Notes: generated by a model not told the origin, from the sequence alone. 64,000 bases of DNA from an uncultured Ruminiclostridium sp. (GCA_947630175.1 CANRGJ010000002.1:237369-301368); one strand, 5' to 3'. Counted from the first letter of the stretch, positions 42,770 to 51,379 are shown. Made by a program: numbers and translations.

Positions 42770-45313
42770 TCAGGTCTGATATGAATAGATCTCCTCTGAT
42801 TTATGGATATTTACGTAAGCTATCACCGAGCAGTCGGCAGGGTCGGCGGAAATTATCCTGCCGCCTGTCATTACCGCAGTTATTATATCGTCCTGTATCA
42901 GGGCGAACAGCTTGGAGGAATTTCTGTCGTACTCAATTATACTGCCCTTGTAGGTTATCTCTCCGTCGCCGCTTATATTGCAGATGAAAAAGCGCTCTAC
43001 CTGGGATACTCCGTCAAAATAAGTAACGGGAACGGCAATAACGCCTTTTTCCGCATCAATGCCTATCGCCGTGCCGTCTGTTTCGGCGGGACTTGCGATG
43101 TATTCGTCCTTGGCGTTGTCCGCCACGGTGCCTGAATTTATCTCCAGCGTTGACAAAACCTCTCCGGAAAGGGAAACTGCCGACAAAACAAGACCTGTCC
43201 GCTGTCCTGCGTCTCCCGACGGGCTTATGCGTATATTCATCTTGTCGTTGTAGGCGGCGGTGCTTCCTGCGGTCACCTCAACGGTGCTTTCTTCCATCGT
43301 CTTTCCCTCGGCGTCTATGCCGTAGGCTTTGCCACTTGAGTCAACTATATAGGTTTCCCCGCCGTTAAAGCAGGTTGCGGCAAGCTCGCCGCCTATGCCG
43401 TTTACCGTCATTACGCTGCTCAGATCGTTATTAAGCACGTTCAGCACGGCAGAGCCGTTGTCAAGCGCTGTTACCTTTATGCCGTCTTCGTCCTTTCTTA
43501 CGGCGGAAAATCCTGCGGCAGAGCCTGTCACGGTGCAGCTGTCCTTTAAGGTAACCTCGCCGCTTACGTCATATCTGAGGAGAGTGTTTCCCTGAAATAC
43601 AAAAATATCTGTTCCCTGTCCGTAAACAAGCTGTCCCTCGCTCCCTGCCGCCGCCGCACAGGATACGCTCCCACTCTGCACGTCAAGGGAAAAGACGGTC
43701 ACAAAGCCTGCGTTTGCGGGGGTACTGCCGATAAATACGTTTTCGGCGGAGCAGTAGGAGGTATTGTTGTCAGGAGTTGTGACGTAAGGCATAAAGCTGT
43801 TGCCGTCTGATCCGTTTGCTCCGTCTGCCAGTCCTTCCCATAGGGCAAATATCGCTTTGCCGCTTCCAGTCCACGCTCCCGCGCACCGACCTGAAAATTT
43901 GTACAGGCTGATATTTTGCCTGTTTTCGGGAAGCTCGCCGTCTAAAAGCTCCACTACCGTTTCATAACGGCTCGTGGTTATTTCAGCGGCAGGTGCGTCG
44001 TCGCCTTCGGAGGCATTTGCTATTCCTTCCTTCAGCGTTTCGGAGATGACCGCAACGCCTTTTTCAGTGTCAAGCAGTCCCAACAGCTTTACGTCCTCAC
44101 CGTAACTGCGGGAGTCGAGCTGCTGCATTACGCCTTCGGAACAGCGCAGGATATAGACCGTATCTTTGTCGCAGAAAACGAATCTGTCCCCTTTCATCAC
44201 CCTGTCAGTGATGTCGCTTTCCTTGGAGGGAGTTCCCGCCGTGTAGGTGTCGTTTCGTGTGAAGGCGGGCTGAGTTGAAACGGGAAGTCCGTTCATAGCG
44301 GCGAAAAGACCGCTTTCATCTAAATGCTGAGAGCTTGCTCCGCCGTTTTCCCCGGGCAGGAAAGAGCCTGTCACGACGTAGCGGATAACAAAGCTGAGCG
44401 CAATAAGCGCTATGGCGGCAATTGCAATTATTATAAACAGTTTCTTTGTAGAGAGGGGCTTTTTTTCCTCCTCGTCCTCGTCTTCGTCTTCTTCATCTTC
44501 ATCTTCGTCGTCGGGTTCGTCTGTGGTTTCTTCTTCGGCTTTTATATTTACAGGTGATTTTTCTGTTTTGGGAAGCTCCTTGGTCTGCTCCTCCTTTGCG
44601 TTTACGGGGGTCTCTTCCGCAACAGGCTGGGCTTTTTCAGCGGGCTTTTCCTCCGCTTGGGGAGCTTGGGGCTGAACGGCTTCGCTTTGGGCGGCTATTG
44701 CCTTGTCCCTTGTGGCGGCGGTCTGCTGTACCGCAATTATCAGCTTTTCATAGTCCTCTCTTGTGAGGGAGGATTCCTCAAGTATCTCTATAAGGCGCTT
44801 TACTGTAAGCCCCTTGCTGTTTTCTATCTCCTGATACGCCTTGTTGCTTATCTTGGAATTGCCCAGCAGGTTAAGAAATTCCCTGCCCGTGATACGGTGG
44901 TGGCGCACTATCTTGATAAATGCGGACGCGCCTATTTCGGGAACGGGCTTGCTTTCGGCGGTGGGGGCGGGCTGTTCCGCTTTGGGGGGAGCAGGCTGTT
45001 CAACTTTGGCGGGAGCAGGTTGCTCAGCTTTGGCGGGAGCAGGTTGCTCAACTTTGGCGGGAGCAGGTTGTTCCGTTTTGGGAGGGGCGGGTTGCTCAAC
45101 TTTAGCAGGAGCAGGTTGCTCCGTTTTGGGAGGAGTGGGTTGCTCTGCCTTGGCGGGAGCAGGCTGTTCTGCTTTAGCGGGAGCAGGCTGTTTTTCCGCA
45201 CTTTCGCTTTTTGCGTCTTTTTTTATTATAACGGGCGTCATTTTTTCGGGAGATATCTCGGCGGGAAGCTGAGTCCTCTCAAAATACCCGTTTATGGTTT
45301 TCTTCAGATCCAT
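42770..45313 (-). CDS. Large repeat-rich membrane protein with extracellular beta-propeller-like domain, possible anti-sigma partner
   Basis: An 847-residue protein. The cytoplasmic part starts DLKKTINGYFERT and holds nine tandem eight-residue repeats of the type QPAPAKAE, then a helical domain of about 70 residues (IKIVRHHRITGREFLNLLG), an Asp/Glu run, and one membrane segment (about 292-314). About 520 extracellular residues with short beta strands (VYGQGTDIFVFQGNTLLRYD) look like a beta-propeller; this is low confidence. ATG 45313 shares its GGAGAAACAA-ATG context with the upstream sigma-like gene, which ends 18 bases before it. Regulatory role inferred from the pairing. Confidence 0.68.
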   Translation of the reverse strand: MDLKKTINGYFERTQLPAEISPEKMTPVIIKKDAKSESAEKQPAPAKAEQPAPAKAEQPTPPKTEQPAPAKVEQPAPPKTEQPAPAKVEQPAPAKAEQPAPAKVEQPAPPKAEQPAPTAESKPVPEIGASAFIKIVRHHRITGREFLNLLGNSKISNKAYQEIENSKGLTVKRLIEILEESSLTREDYEKLIIAVQQTAATRDKAIAAQSEAVQPQAPQAEEKPAEKAQPVAEETPVNAKEEQTKELPKTEKSPVNIKAEEETTDEPDDEDEDEEDEDEDEEEKKPLSTKKLFIIIAIAAIALIALSFVIRYVVTGSFLPGENGGASSQHLDESGLFAAMNGLPVSTQPAFTRNDTYTAGTPSKESDITDRVMKGDRFVFCDKDTVYILRCSEGVMQQLDSRSYGEDVKLLGLLDTEKGVAVISETLKEGIANASEGDDAPAAEITTSRYETVVELLDGELPENRQNISLYKFSGRCAGAWTGSGKAIFALWEGLADGANGSDGNSFMPYVTTPDNNTSYCSAENVFIGSTPANAGFVTVFSLDVQSGSVSCAAAAGSEGQLVYGQGTDIFVFQGNTLLRYDVSGEVTLKDSCTVTGSAAGFSAVRKDEDGIKVTALDNGSAVLNVLNNDLSSVMTVNGIGGELAATCFNGGETYIVDSSGKAYGIDAEGKTMEESTVEVTAGSTAAYNDKMNIRISPSGDAGQRTGLVLSAVSLSGEVLSTLEINSGTVADNAKDEYIASPAETDGTAIGIDAEKGVIAVPVTYFDGVSQVERFFICNISGDGEITYKGSIIEYDRNSSKLFALIQDDIITAVMTGGRIISADPADCSVIAYVNIHKSEEIYSYQT
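44975..45190 (-). repeat. Nine 24-bp tandem repeats coding QPAPAKAE
   Basis: Nine in-frame units of 24 bases with small changes (QPTPPKTE, QPAPAKVE, QPAPPKTE, QPAPPKAE) followed by a partial tenth. The period is exact, so copy number can vary without frameshift. The repeated Pro/Ala/Lys/Glu peptide is likely an extended linker. Confidence 0.9.
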
Positions 45314-45331
45314 TTGTTTCTCCAATCGGTT

Positions 45332-45790
45332 TTACAGCTTTTGCGCCAGCTTTTCCTTTGCGCTGTCCAGCTTTTTTGATACCACTTCAAGCTTTAGTCC
45401 CGTGACGGAAACGATATCCTTGGGCTCAAGGTCAAATTCCGCCCAAATGGTCACCGCAAGCCTTTCCGCATCGGTAAGGCGGTTCATGCAGGCTTTGATG
45501 AAATCGGGGTCAACCTCCTGTGTGGGCGGCGTCTTTCTGTACTCTCTGTAACGGGCGATTATCTGCTCGCAGGTCTTTTTCAGCCAGAGAAGGTCAAAAT
45601 CCTCCTCGCTCTTACAGCCACCTATCTCCTCATAAGCGCTTTTCAGCGAGGCGGTCATTACCTCAACCGCCTCCTTTGAGGTGGCAAGGGAATAATAGGC
45701 TACGAAGTATATTTTCTTGTACGATCTGGTGTAAAGCTGCGTGAATGCCGCCGTATCTCCGCCTGCGGCAAGTGTAAGGATCTCGCTCAT
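45332..45790 (-). CDS. Divergent sigma-70/ECF-like protein
   Basis: A 152-residue protein resembling a shortened ECF sigma factor: DTAAFTQLYTRSYKKIYFVAYY matches region 2.1, DFDLLWLKKTCEQIIARYRE the region 2/3 junction, and RLTDAERLAVTIWAEFDLEP with KDIVSVTGLKLEVVSKKLD the region 4 helix-turn-helix. The 2.2-2.4 part is poorly conserved. It precedes a large membrane protein in the same operon, as sigma factors precede their anti-sigma factors. It could be a divergent sigma factor or a regulator derived from one. Confidence 0.65.
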   Translation of the reverse strand: MSEILTLAAGGDTAAFTQLYTRSYKKIYFVAYYSLATSKEAVEVMTASLKSAYEEIGGCKSEEDFDLLWLKKTCEQIIARYREYRKTPPTQEVDPDFIKACMNRLTDAERLAVTIWAEFDLEPKDIVSVTGLKLEVVSKKLDSAKEKLAQKL

Positions 45791-45975
45791 TTGTTTCTCC
45801 TTAAATTTCGCTTTGGATTGTGGGAATAAAAATATACTTATTTATTGTAACACATTTTTGTCAAAAAGAAAAGAGTTTTGCGGAAAAACTTCGTAAAAAA
45901 TCGGTTGCTTTCAGGGAAAAAGCGGAGTATGCACAGTGGGCAAACAGATTCTTCGCAGTTTTTGGATAAAACAAT

Positions 45976-46246
45976 ACCGCATTGTCATAGGACAATGCGG
46001 TCAGAAATCAGATAAAGTCACAACGTACAGAAAAATAATAATATAAAATTCGGGGCTTTGCCTCGAATTTTATTCCTCTATCGGCGCAGTGAACTTTAAA
46101 TATGCTGTATAAGCATATTTAAAGTTCCGTGAGCGTAGCGGAGCCGATGCAGGAAGGAGCTTACGAGGGAACCCATCAGGGGTTCCCTCGTAGAGTTTGT
46201 CGGCTTTGACGACAAACTCACCGCATTGTCATAAGACAATGCGGTG
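45976..46246. repeat. Array of tandem perfect hairpins
   Basis: Six stems in 270 bases: 45976-46001 (ACCGCATTGTC/GACAATGCGGT), 46043-46073, 46091-46127 (16-pair stem), 46162-46192 (TACGAGGGAACCC/GGGTTCCCTCGTA), 46193-46219 (GAGTTTGTCG/CGACAAACTC) and 46219-46246, a second copy of the first stem. ATCGGC (46080) and GCCGAT (46143) enclose the third. It lies between the sigma-like gene and the 3' end of the ferredoxin gene. No coding frame is supported in 45791-46276. Confidence 0.85.
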
Positions 46247-46276
46247 ATGTTCGCTTTGTTTTAAGTAAAAATCATC

Positions 46277-46444
46277 TTATGCCTGAGGAGCTCCTACGGG
46301 GCAGGTGCCAGCGCAAGCGCCGCAGTCGATGCAAGCGTCAGCGTCGATAACGTACTTGCCGTCGCCCTCGGAAATAGCGTTTACGGGGCAGCCGTCAGCG
46401 CAAGCGCCGCAAGCGATGCAATCGTCAGAGATAGTATAAGCCAT
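46277..46444 (-). CDS. 2[4Fe-4S] ferredoxin
   Basis: A 55-residue clostridial-type ferredoxin with two CxxCxxCxxxCP motifs: CIACGACADGCPVNA and CIDCGACAGTCPVGA. Start ATG 46444 stands behind AGGAGGACA. Length and Cys spacing are normal. It is a stand-alone electron carrier, with its own sigma-A promoter at 46476-46504 and the hairpin array beyond its stop. The gene is easy to miss because of its size. Confidence 0.94.
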   Translation of the reverse strand: MAYTISDDCIACGACADGCPVNAISEGDGKYVIDADACIDCGACAGTCPVGAPQA

Positions 46445-46475
46445 GATATTGTCCTCCTAAAAGTTTATTATAGTT

Positions 46476-46504
46476 ATAATATCACTAAAATCCTAAAAAG
46501 TCAA
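46476..46504 (-). promoter_or_regulatory. Ferredoxin promoter
   Basis: Minus-strand TTGACT (46499-46504), 17 bases, TATTAT (46476-46481); about 32 bases before the ferredoxin ATG. The remaining 46505-46622 shows no gene. Confidence 0.75.
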
Positions 46505-46622
46505 GTGCTGAAAGGTTTTGCGGGTTGCTTTTAGCTAACCTGCCATTTGCTTTTCAAATTCGGAAAAACCGTCAGGCGTTAGCTAAAGCTATCAAAGGGG
46601 AGAAAAATTTTTCACAGAAAAA

Positions 46623-47489
46623 TCAATCCTCCAGCTCTTTCAGAGCCGCCATCTCGTCCCTGTTCACCTTTATCCTTGAATCCTTTATCAGCTTTACGTC
46701 GTTGCGGTTGAAGGAAACGGGGGGAGCCTCCTTGTTCTTGTCAAGGGTGACCTTCAGCTCGCCTGTCAGCAGGTTCACGTCCTCAACGATGCCCCTGCCC
46801 TGCTGAGTGTCTACCAGCGCTCCAACCTTGGGAGTTATTTTAAGCAGTTCCTCATAGCTGTCCTGCTCGTATTTCAGACAGCACATAAGCCTGCCGCAGG
46901 TGCCTGATATTTTGGTGGGATTAAGGGAGAGGGACTGTTCCTTTGCCATTTTGATGGAAACAGGCTGAAATTCGCCAAGGAAAGAGGAACAGCAAAGCTG
47001 TCTGCCGCAGATACCAAGTCCTCCCAGCATTTTCGCCTCGTCACGGACGCCTATCTGTCTCAGCTCTATTCTTGTGCGGTAAATTCCCGCCAGGTCCTTT
47101 ACCAGGTCGCGGAAGTCCACCCTGCTCTCAGAGGTAAAATAAAACATTATCTTTCCGCCGTCAAAGGTACATTCCACGTCGATAGGCTTCATATTCAGCT
47201 TGTGCTCGGCTATCTTCTGTGTGAACACCTGCATTATCTCGTCCTTGCGGGCTTTGTTCCTTTTCAGCGTTTCAAGGTCCTCGGGGGTAGCTATGCGGTA
47301 TATCTCACGCAAAGGGTGTACTATGTCCTCATCGTCCGCCATAAAGTTGCCGATGACCACGTCGCCGCACTCCACACCCCTGGCGGTCTCCACTATCACC
47401 TTGTTCCCCACGGGGATCTTCTGCCCCATGGGAGAAAAGTAATATACCTTTCCTACGTCCTTGAAACGTACTCCTATAACTTCGGTCAT
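46623..47489 (-). CDS. ricT: PSP1-domain protein RicT (YaaT)
   Basis: A member of the RicA-RicF-RicT complex that supports RNase Y-dependent RNA processing in Bacillus. The 288-residue product has the PSP1 domain in the first half and the Cys pairs of the Fe-S-binding part, GICGRQLCCSSF (about 136-147) and TCGRLMCCLKYE (about 170-181). The order darA-holB-ricT is the standard Firmicute arrangement. It starts 14 bases after holB, on the same strand. Confidence 0.92.
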   Translation of the reverse strand: MTEVIGVRFKDVGKVYYFSPMGQKIPVGNKVIVETARGVECGDVVIGNFMADDEDIVHPLREIYRIATPEDLETLKRNKARKDEIMQVFTQKIAEHKLNMKPIDVECTFDGGKIMFYFTSESRVDFRDLVKDLAGIYRTRIELRQIGVRDEAKMLGGLGICGRQLCCSSFLGEFQPVSIKMAKEQSLSLNPTKISGTCGRLMCCLKYEQDSYEELLKITPKVGALVDTQQGRGIVEDVNLLTGELKVTLDKNKEAPPVSFNRNDVKLIKDSRIKVNRDEMAALKELED

Positions 47490-47502
47490 AACTGTATTTT
47501 CC

Positions 47503-48486
47503 TTATTTTAAATTTTTATTTTCCGCCGCCCCGAAAAGCGCCGCCGTGAATGCGTTGGCGGTGAGAACGGCGTTGAAATTCACCCTTGAGGTTATGTCGG
47601 TAAATTCGGCCGCCCTACTGCACATTTCGTTCAAAACAAAGGGCGGATATTTTTCCGCCAGCCTGCGGGACAATTCTGCGTCACAGCCGCAGGAGGGCGT
47701 TCCCCCCTGAGAAATAACAAATGCGTCGTGAATTATGTTCCCTGCGGCGGCGACCACCGCTTTAAGCGGTCCCCGCTTGTCCTCCTTGGGCTGAGGGATA
47801 CGGCGCGTTACCGCAAGCGCCTTATACTCATGGTATTCCAGAAGGGCGGCGATATATTCCCTTGCTAAATCAAAATAAAGGGTGCCGTTTTTGTCCTTTG
47901 CCGCTTTAAGCGCCTGTCCCAGATTGCCGCCGAACATAGCCGCCAGCTTGTCTGCGCCCTCAGTGACGCCCATTTCCTTCAGCGCCGCTTCACATTCCTT
48001 TGGGGAAAGCTCGCAGGTGGGTATCACGGCGACTCTTGAAAGAATAGTGGGAAGAACTGCGTTCTTTTCGGACGCTGTGAGAATGAATCTCACGCTGTCG
48101 GAAGGCTCTTCCAGATAGGTGAGGAGAACGTTCTGACAGTCCTTTCTCGCAAAGTGGAAGTTGGACAGGATATAAACTCTCAGCTTTCCCTCCACGGGCG
48201 TGGCGAATGAGCCTCTCAGCAGCTCTCTTAAATCGGCTACCGACATATCCCCGCAGTCGGCGTATATCACGTCGGGGTGTATATGCTCGCCTATCCTGCG
48301 GCAGTCGGAGCATTTCATACAGGGCTTTTCCCTTTCACCGCAGAAATACAGCATTGCGGTGAAGTCGGCAAGCGTTCTTTTCCCCGTTCCGTCGTTGCCG
48401 CAGAACATAAGTGAGTGGGGCATACGCCCGCTGTCGGAATAGCGTTTCAGCTGCTCTAACGCCTGCTTGTTTCCGTATATTTTCAT
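47503..48486 (-). CDS. holB: DNA polymerase III delta' subunit
   Basis: A clamp-loader subunit. The 327-residue AAA+ protein has a P-loop FCGNDGTGKRTLA (Walker A, about 28-40), a four-Cys zinc module (CGEREKPCMKCSDC, about 50-64) and LTASEKNAVLPTILSR, the sensor region. Overlaps darA upstream by four bases (ATGA) and is followed by ricT. Length is typical. Confidence 0.91.
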   Translation of the reverse strand: MKIYGNKQALEQLKRYSDSGRMPHSLMFCGNDGTGKRTLADFTAMLYFCGEREKPCMKCSDCRRIGEHIHPDVIYADCGDMSVADLRELLRGSFATPVEGKLRVYILSNFHFARKDCQNVLLTYLEEPSDSVRFILTASEKNAVLPTILSRVAVIPTCELSPKECEAALKEMGVTEGADKLAAMFGGNLGQALKAAKDKNGTLYFDLAREYIAALLEYHEYKALAVTRRIPQPKEDKRGPLKAVVAAAGNIIHDAFVISQGGTPSCGCDAELSRRLAEKYPPFVLNEMCSRAAEFTDITSRVNFNAVLTANAFTAALFGAAENKNLK

Positions 48487-48806
48487 AGCTTTTCAAATCT
48501 CTCGATGTCGGTAACGAAAACGGTAGCTCCGCCCACGCTAACCTCAACGGGATTGCTGTTGTAGCCGCCCACGCCGTATGAGGCGGCGGAGGGGACGAAC
48601 TGCTTTCTCTTATGGCTGTGGTCGCGGATTATGCCGATTATCTCCTCCACCTTGTCGTTGTCGGAGCAGACGAGAAAGGTGGTGTTCCCCGCCATAAGGA
48701 AGCCCCCTGTGGACGCCAGCTTGGTGGCGGAAAAGCCGCTTTTTGTCAGCGCATTGGCAACGGCGTGAGAGTCGTCGTTGTTTACGATAGCGTATATAAG
48801 TTTCAT
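48483..48806 (-). CDS. darA: Cyclic di-AMP receptor protein DarA (YaaQ)
   Basis: A PII-like trimeric c-di-AMP-binding protein, 107 residues: KLIYAIVNNDDSHAV at the N-terminus, the conserved TKLASTGGFLMAGNTTF and the C-terminal VSVGGATVFVTDIERFEKL. Length and motifs match the family (PF06153). It heads the darA-holB-ricT unit. In many Firmicutes tmk lies next to it; no tmk is present here. Confidence 0.93.
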   Translation of the reverse strand: MKLIYAIVNNDDSHAVANALTKSGFSATKLASTGGFLMAGNTTFLVCSDNDKVEEIIGIIRDHSHKRKQFVPSAASYGVGGYNSNPVEVSVGGATVFVTDIERFEKL

Positions 48807-48878
48807 ATTTTTACCTCGTTTTTGGGGATATGTAATTTTATAATTATGTGTATATATTCTTTGCTATTTTGATACAGC

Positions 48879-49775
48879 TTAAAAGTTTCGGTCAATAAAC
48901 TCGAAGAAAGGTTTTTTGTTCACCTTTTCCTGATTATCCTTATACCAGATAAATGATTCTTTTAACCCCGTATACAGATCTTTTTCATTCGGCATTAGTT
49001 CGTGCTGTTTTGATACGTCAAGATAATACTCATAATCATAAAAGCTGAAATATTGCCGCTGTTCTACCTTCTCATAGACGTTCCTGATTTTTGCCTCTTT
49101 CCCGACTATACTGTAACACATTTCGACCCATTGACGGACAGATACCGCATTCAGGTTTCCCACGTTAAAAATGTGGTTCTGAGGCTTTTTCTCCAATAAA
49201 ATATCAATAAATCCGCATAAGTCCTCTATATGAAAAAACTGCAATTTCATCTCGCCGTTTTTCGGCATATAAAAACGTCTGTCATTCAGCGCACAGTCGA
49301 AAACGAACGCTTCTCTGTATACGTTGTTCAGCGGTCCGTATAAGTAAGGCGGGCGAAGTATATATGCATAAGGGTAGCGCCTTAACAAAGTCTTTTCCGC
49401 TTCGATCTTGTCAGTGCCGTATTTTCCCCAATATTTATTTTCAGCCAACACTGACTCCTCTTTGAACGGCTGTGCTTCATACTCAGGATATACGGCGCTG
49501 GAGCTGATGAAAACGTAATCCTCGTAATGCCCTAAAGCGTCCAGCAAACAGTCTGTTCCCTCTGCGCTGTATGCTGTATCTATCACAAGGTCAAAATGGT
49601 AACTGCGAAGCATTTCTCCGAGATGGAACCTGTCGGCTTGGATAAGCGTTACACCTTTTGGCTGTTCTTTTGTGTTTCTGTTCAGTACGTAAACGTCGCA
49701 GCCTTTGGCAACGTAGTACTCCGCGATATATCTGCTGACAAAAACTGTGCCGCCTGTAATAAGAACTTTCTTCAT
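48879..49775 (-). CDS. NAD-dependent epimerase/dehydratase family protein
   Basis: A 298-residue extended SDR. The nucleotide motif is variant (TGGTVFVSRYIAE, about 6-18, in place of TGGxGFxG), and the Ser and YxxxK residues are in FISSSAVYPE and WGKYGTDKIEAE. PPYLYGP and NVGN follow as substrate-binding segments. Sugar-nucleotide modification is likely; the substrate is unknown. It is a single gene with A+T-richer codons than the neighbouring darA unit. Confidence 0.82.
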   Translation of the reverse strand: MKKVLITGGTVFVSRYIAEYYVAKGCDVYVLNRNTKEQPKGVTLIQADRFHLGEMLRSYHFDLVIDTAYSAEGTDCLLDALGHYEDYVFISSSAVYPEYEAQPFKEESVLAENKYWGKYGTDKIEAEKTLLRRYPYAYILRPPYLYGPLNNVYREAFVFDCALNDRRFYMPKNGEMKLQFFHIEDLCGFIDILLEKKPQNHIFNVGNLNAVSVRQWVEMCYSIVGKEAKIRNVYEKVEQRQYFSFYDYEYYLDVSKQHELMPNEKDLYTGLKESFIWYKDNQEKVNKKPFFEFIDRNF

Positions 49776-49899
49776 ACCTGATCTCCTTTATGTCAGCGGA
49801 AAATTCGCAGGTCATTGACAACGGATTTTTATCAAGCTCTGCAAGAAAAGAGTATGGAATTATGTTTTATTATACCACATTCGCAGGGATTTGTAAAGA

Positions 49900-50071
49900 G
49901 CAGGCGCAGCCGCCTTTGCGCCGCGAAGCGGGGCAAAGCGCCGCCGAAGCGTGAGCGCAGGCGGCGGGAGCGAAGCGTATGCGGAGCGACGCGGCTGCGG
50001 GGCAGGCGGGCGGGTAGGAGCAGGCGTGATGATACGAACCGCGGGAGCTATGCTTCTACGAAAGGGGCAGG
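49900..50071 (+). repeat. GC-rich cloverleaf-like intergenic repeat, copy 2
   Basis: An outer stem CGCAGCCGC/GCGGCTGCG (about 49907 and 49990) encloses CTTTGC..CCGC-GAA-GCGG..GCAAAG and CGCCGCC/GGCGGCG stems. AGGAGCAG (50016-50023) and ACGAAAGGGGCAGG (50058-50071) follow, 34 bases apart; copy 1 has the same words 30 bases apart. It fills the gap between the epimerase-like and decarboxylase-like genes. 49776-49899 shows nothing else. Confidence 0.72.
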
Positions 50072-50080
50072 GGTTTTAAT

Positions 50081-51379
50081 TTATCGGTTTACCACTGCTC
50101 TCACCTTTTCCACGCCGTAACGCGCCAGCAGTCTTACTCCCTGCGCCGTGAACAGCTCACCCGGCATTACGATGGGGACGCAGGGCGGGCAGGGGCAGGT
50201 TATTCCGCCGCATATCAACCCCTCGGCGGCAATTATGCTCACCTCTTCAGTGGGGGAAAGGAGCGCGTCCCTTGGGGATAAAACCGCCGTGGGAACGGTG
50301 AATTTCGGCTCGGCCACAGCTATCGGGTCTCTCTTCGGTATGGACAGGGCGGCGGAGAGTATGCGCTGAAAATCCGCAAGATTTTGCCCCGTGGAAAACA
50401 GCAGGACTACGTATCTTCCGTCCGAAAGCTCGGCGCAGACTTCCCTTTCCCTCAGCTGTCTTGAAAGCTCAAAGCCGCTGTAACCGTACTGCGCGGCGTC
50501 GATAGTTACCCGCATAAGGTCGCTTTTGCGCAGGCAGTAGCCCGCTGTCAGCAGGGAATTTTTCAGCCGTTTTATCTGAGAGGTCACCTGCTCGAACCGC
50601 TGTTTTTGCTCGTCTATATGCCTGTTGCAAAGATCAAGGCTGTCAAGCACCAGATAGGACGGACTTGAACTGCCGAAAAGGGCGGTAAATTCCTTCGCTC
50701 TTTCAGCGTATGCGGAAGCAGCGTTTTCCGACACATGAAGATACGCTCCTCCGGTAAGGCAGGGCAGGGTCTTGTGAGCGCTGTCAGCGGTCATATCCGC
50801 GCCCAGCTTTATGGGGTGTCTGCCTGTGAAAACGTGGTAAGCGCCGTGGGCGTTGTCCACCAGCAGGGGTATATTTCTCTCGCGGCAAAGCTCCGTCAGC
50901 GGCTTTATGTCGCATTCCCCGCCGTAATAATCTATGCTCTGCACGAAAAGGCAAAGCGTCCTGTCGGTTATCTTTGCCGCCGCCTGTCTTGGGGTCACAT
51001 CGCAGGAAAGAAAAGAGGACGGCAATATCCAGTCCACCTCAAGTCCCAGAAGCGCACAGGCGGAGATAAGGCTCCTGTGGCACCAGCGCGACGCCGCTAC
51101 TCTTGTTTTGCGGGGATCAGCCGCCTTTGCCGCCGCAAGCATTGCCTGTATCGCAAGGGTGCTCCCCCCGCAGGAATACACGGTCTTTCCCGCCCCGAAC
51201 AAGGCCGCCGCGTTCCTTTCGCTTTCGCCGATAATTCCCTCCGCCTCGTAAAGGCTGTCTGCGCCGTCTATTTCAGTGATATCAAAAAGCTCGCTTTTCT
51301 GTCCCGGCATATGACAGCGCACTGCGCCCTCAAGGGAATAGGACTTTAAAAAATCGTGTATGGGAGTTGAAACGCTCAT
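50081..51379 (-). CDS. Orn/Lys/Arg decarboxylase-family PLP enzyme (YaaO-like)
   Basis: A 432-residue fold-type I PLP enzyme related to lysine/arginine decarboxylases. It has CHMPGQK at the N-terminus, GGSTLAIQAML, VDNAHGAYH with the PLP Asp, and the Schiff-base Lys in SAHKTLP (about residue 210). It is shorter than many YaaO/SpeA enzymes (470-490). In Firmicutes such genes precede tmk-yaaQ-holB; here it is near darA but apart from it. Substrate is not known. Confidence 0.87.
   Translation of the reverse strand: MSVSTPIHDFLKSYSLEGAVRCHMPGQKSELFDITEIDGADSLYEAEGIIGESERNAAALFGAGKTVYSCGGSTLAIQAMLAAAKAADPRKTRVAASRWCHRSLISACALLGLEVDWILPSSFLSCDVTPRQAAAKITDRTLCLFVQSIDYYGGECDIKPLTELCRERNIPLLVDNAHGAYHVFTGRHPIKLGADMTADSAHKTLPCLTGGAYLHVSENAASAYAERAKEFTALFGSSSPSYLVLDSLDLCNRHIDEQKQRFEQVTSQIKRLKNSLLTAGYCLRKSDLMRVTIDAAQYGYSGFELSRQLREREVCAELSDGRYVVLLFSTGQNLADFQRILSAALSIPKRDPIAVAEPKFTVPTAVLSPRDALLSPTEEVSIIAAEGLICGGITCPCPPCVPIVMPGELFTAQGVRLLARYGVEKVRAVVNR

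Noticed and set aside
44975..45190. Tandem 24-bp repeat as a possible CRISPR array
   Set aside because: There are no spacers; units are contiguous and coding in frame.
44841..45272. Open frame of repeated GAGCSALAGAGCS-like peptide
   Set aside because: This is the antisense of the QPAPAKAE repeats in the membrane protein gene, so its regularity comes from the 24-bp repeat.
45976..46246. Hairpin array as a possible CRISPR array
   Set aside because: Only the first and last stems are copies of each other, with no regular repeat/spacer period.
48886..49775. Epimerase-like gene as a second galE
   Set aside because: The nucleotide motif and substrate segments differ from galE at 13284; kept as family-level only.
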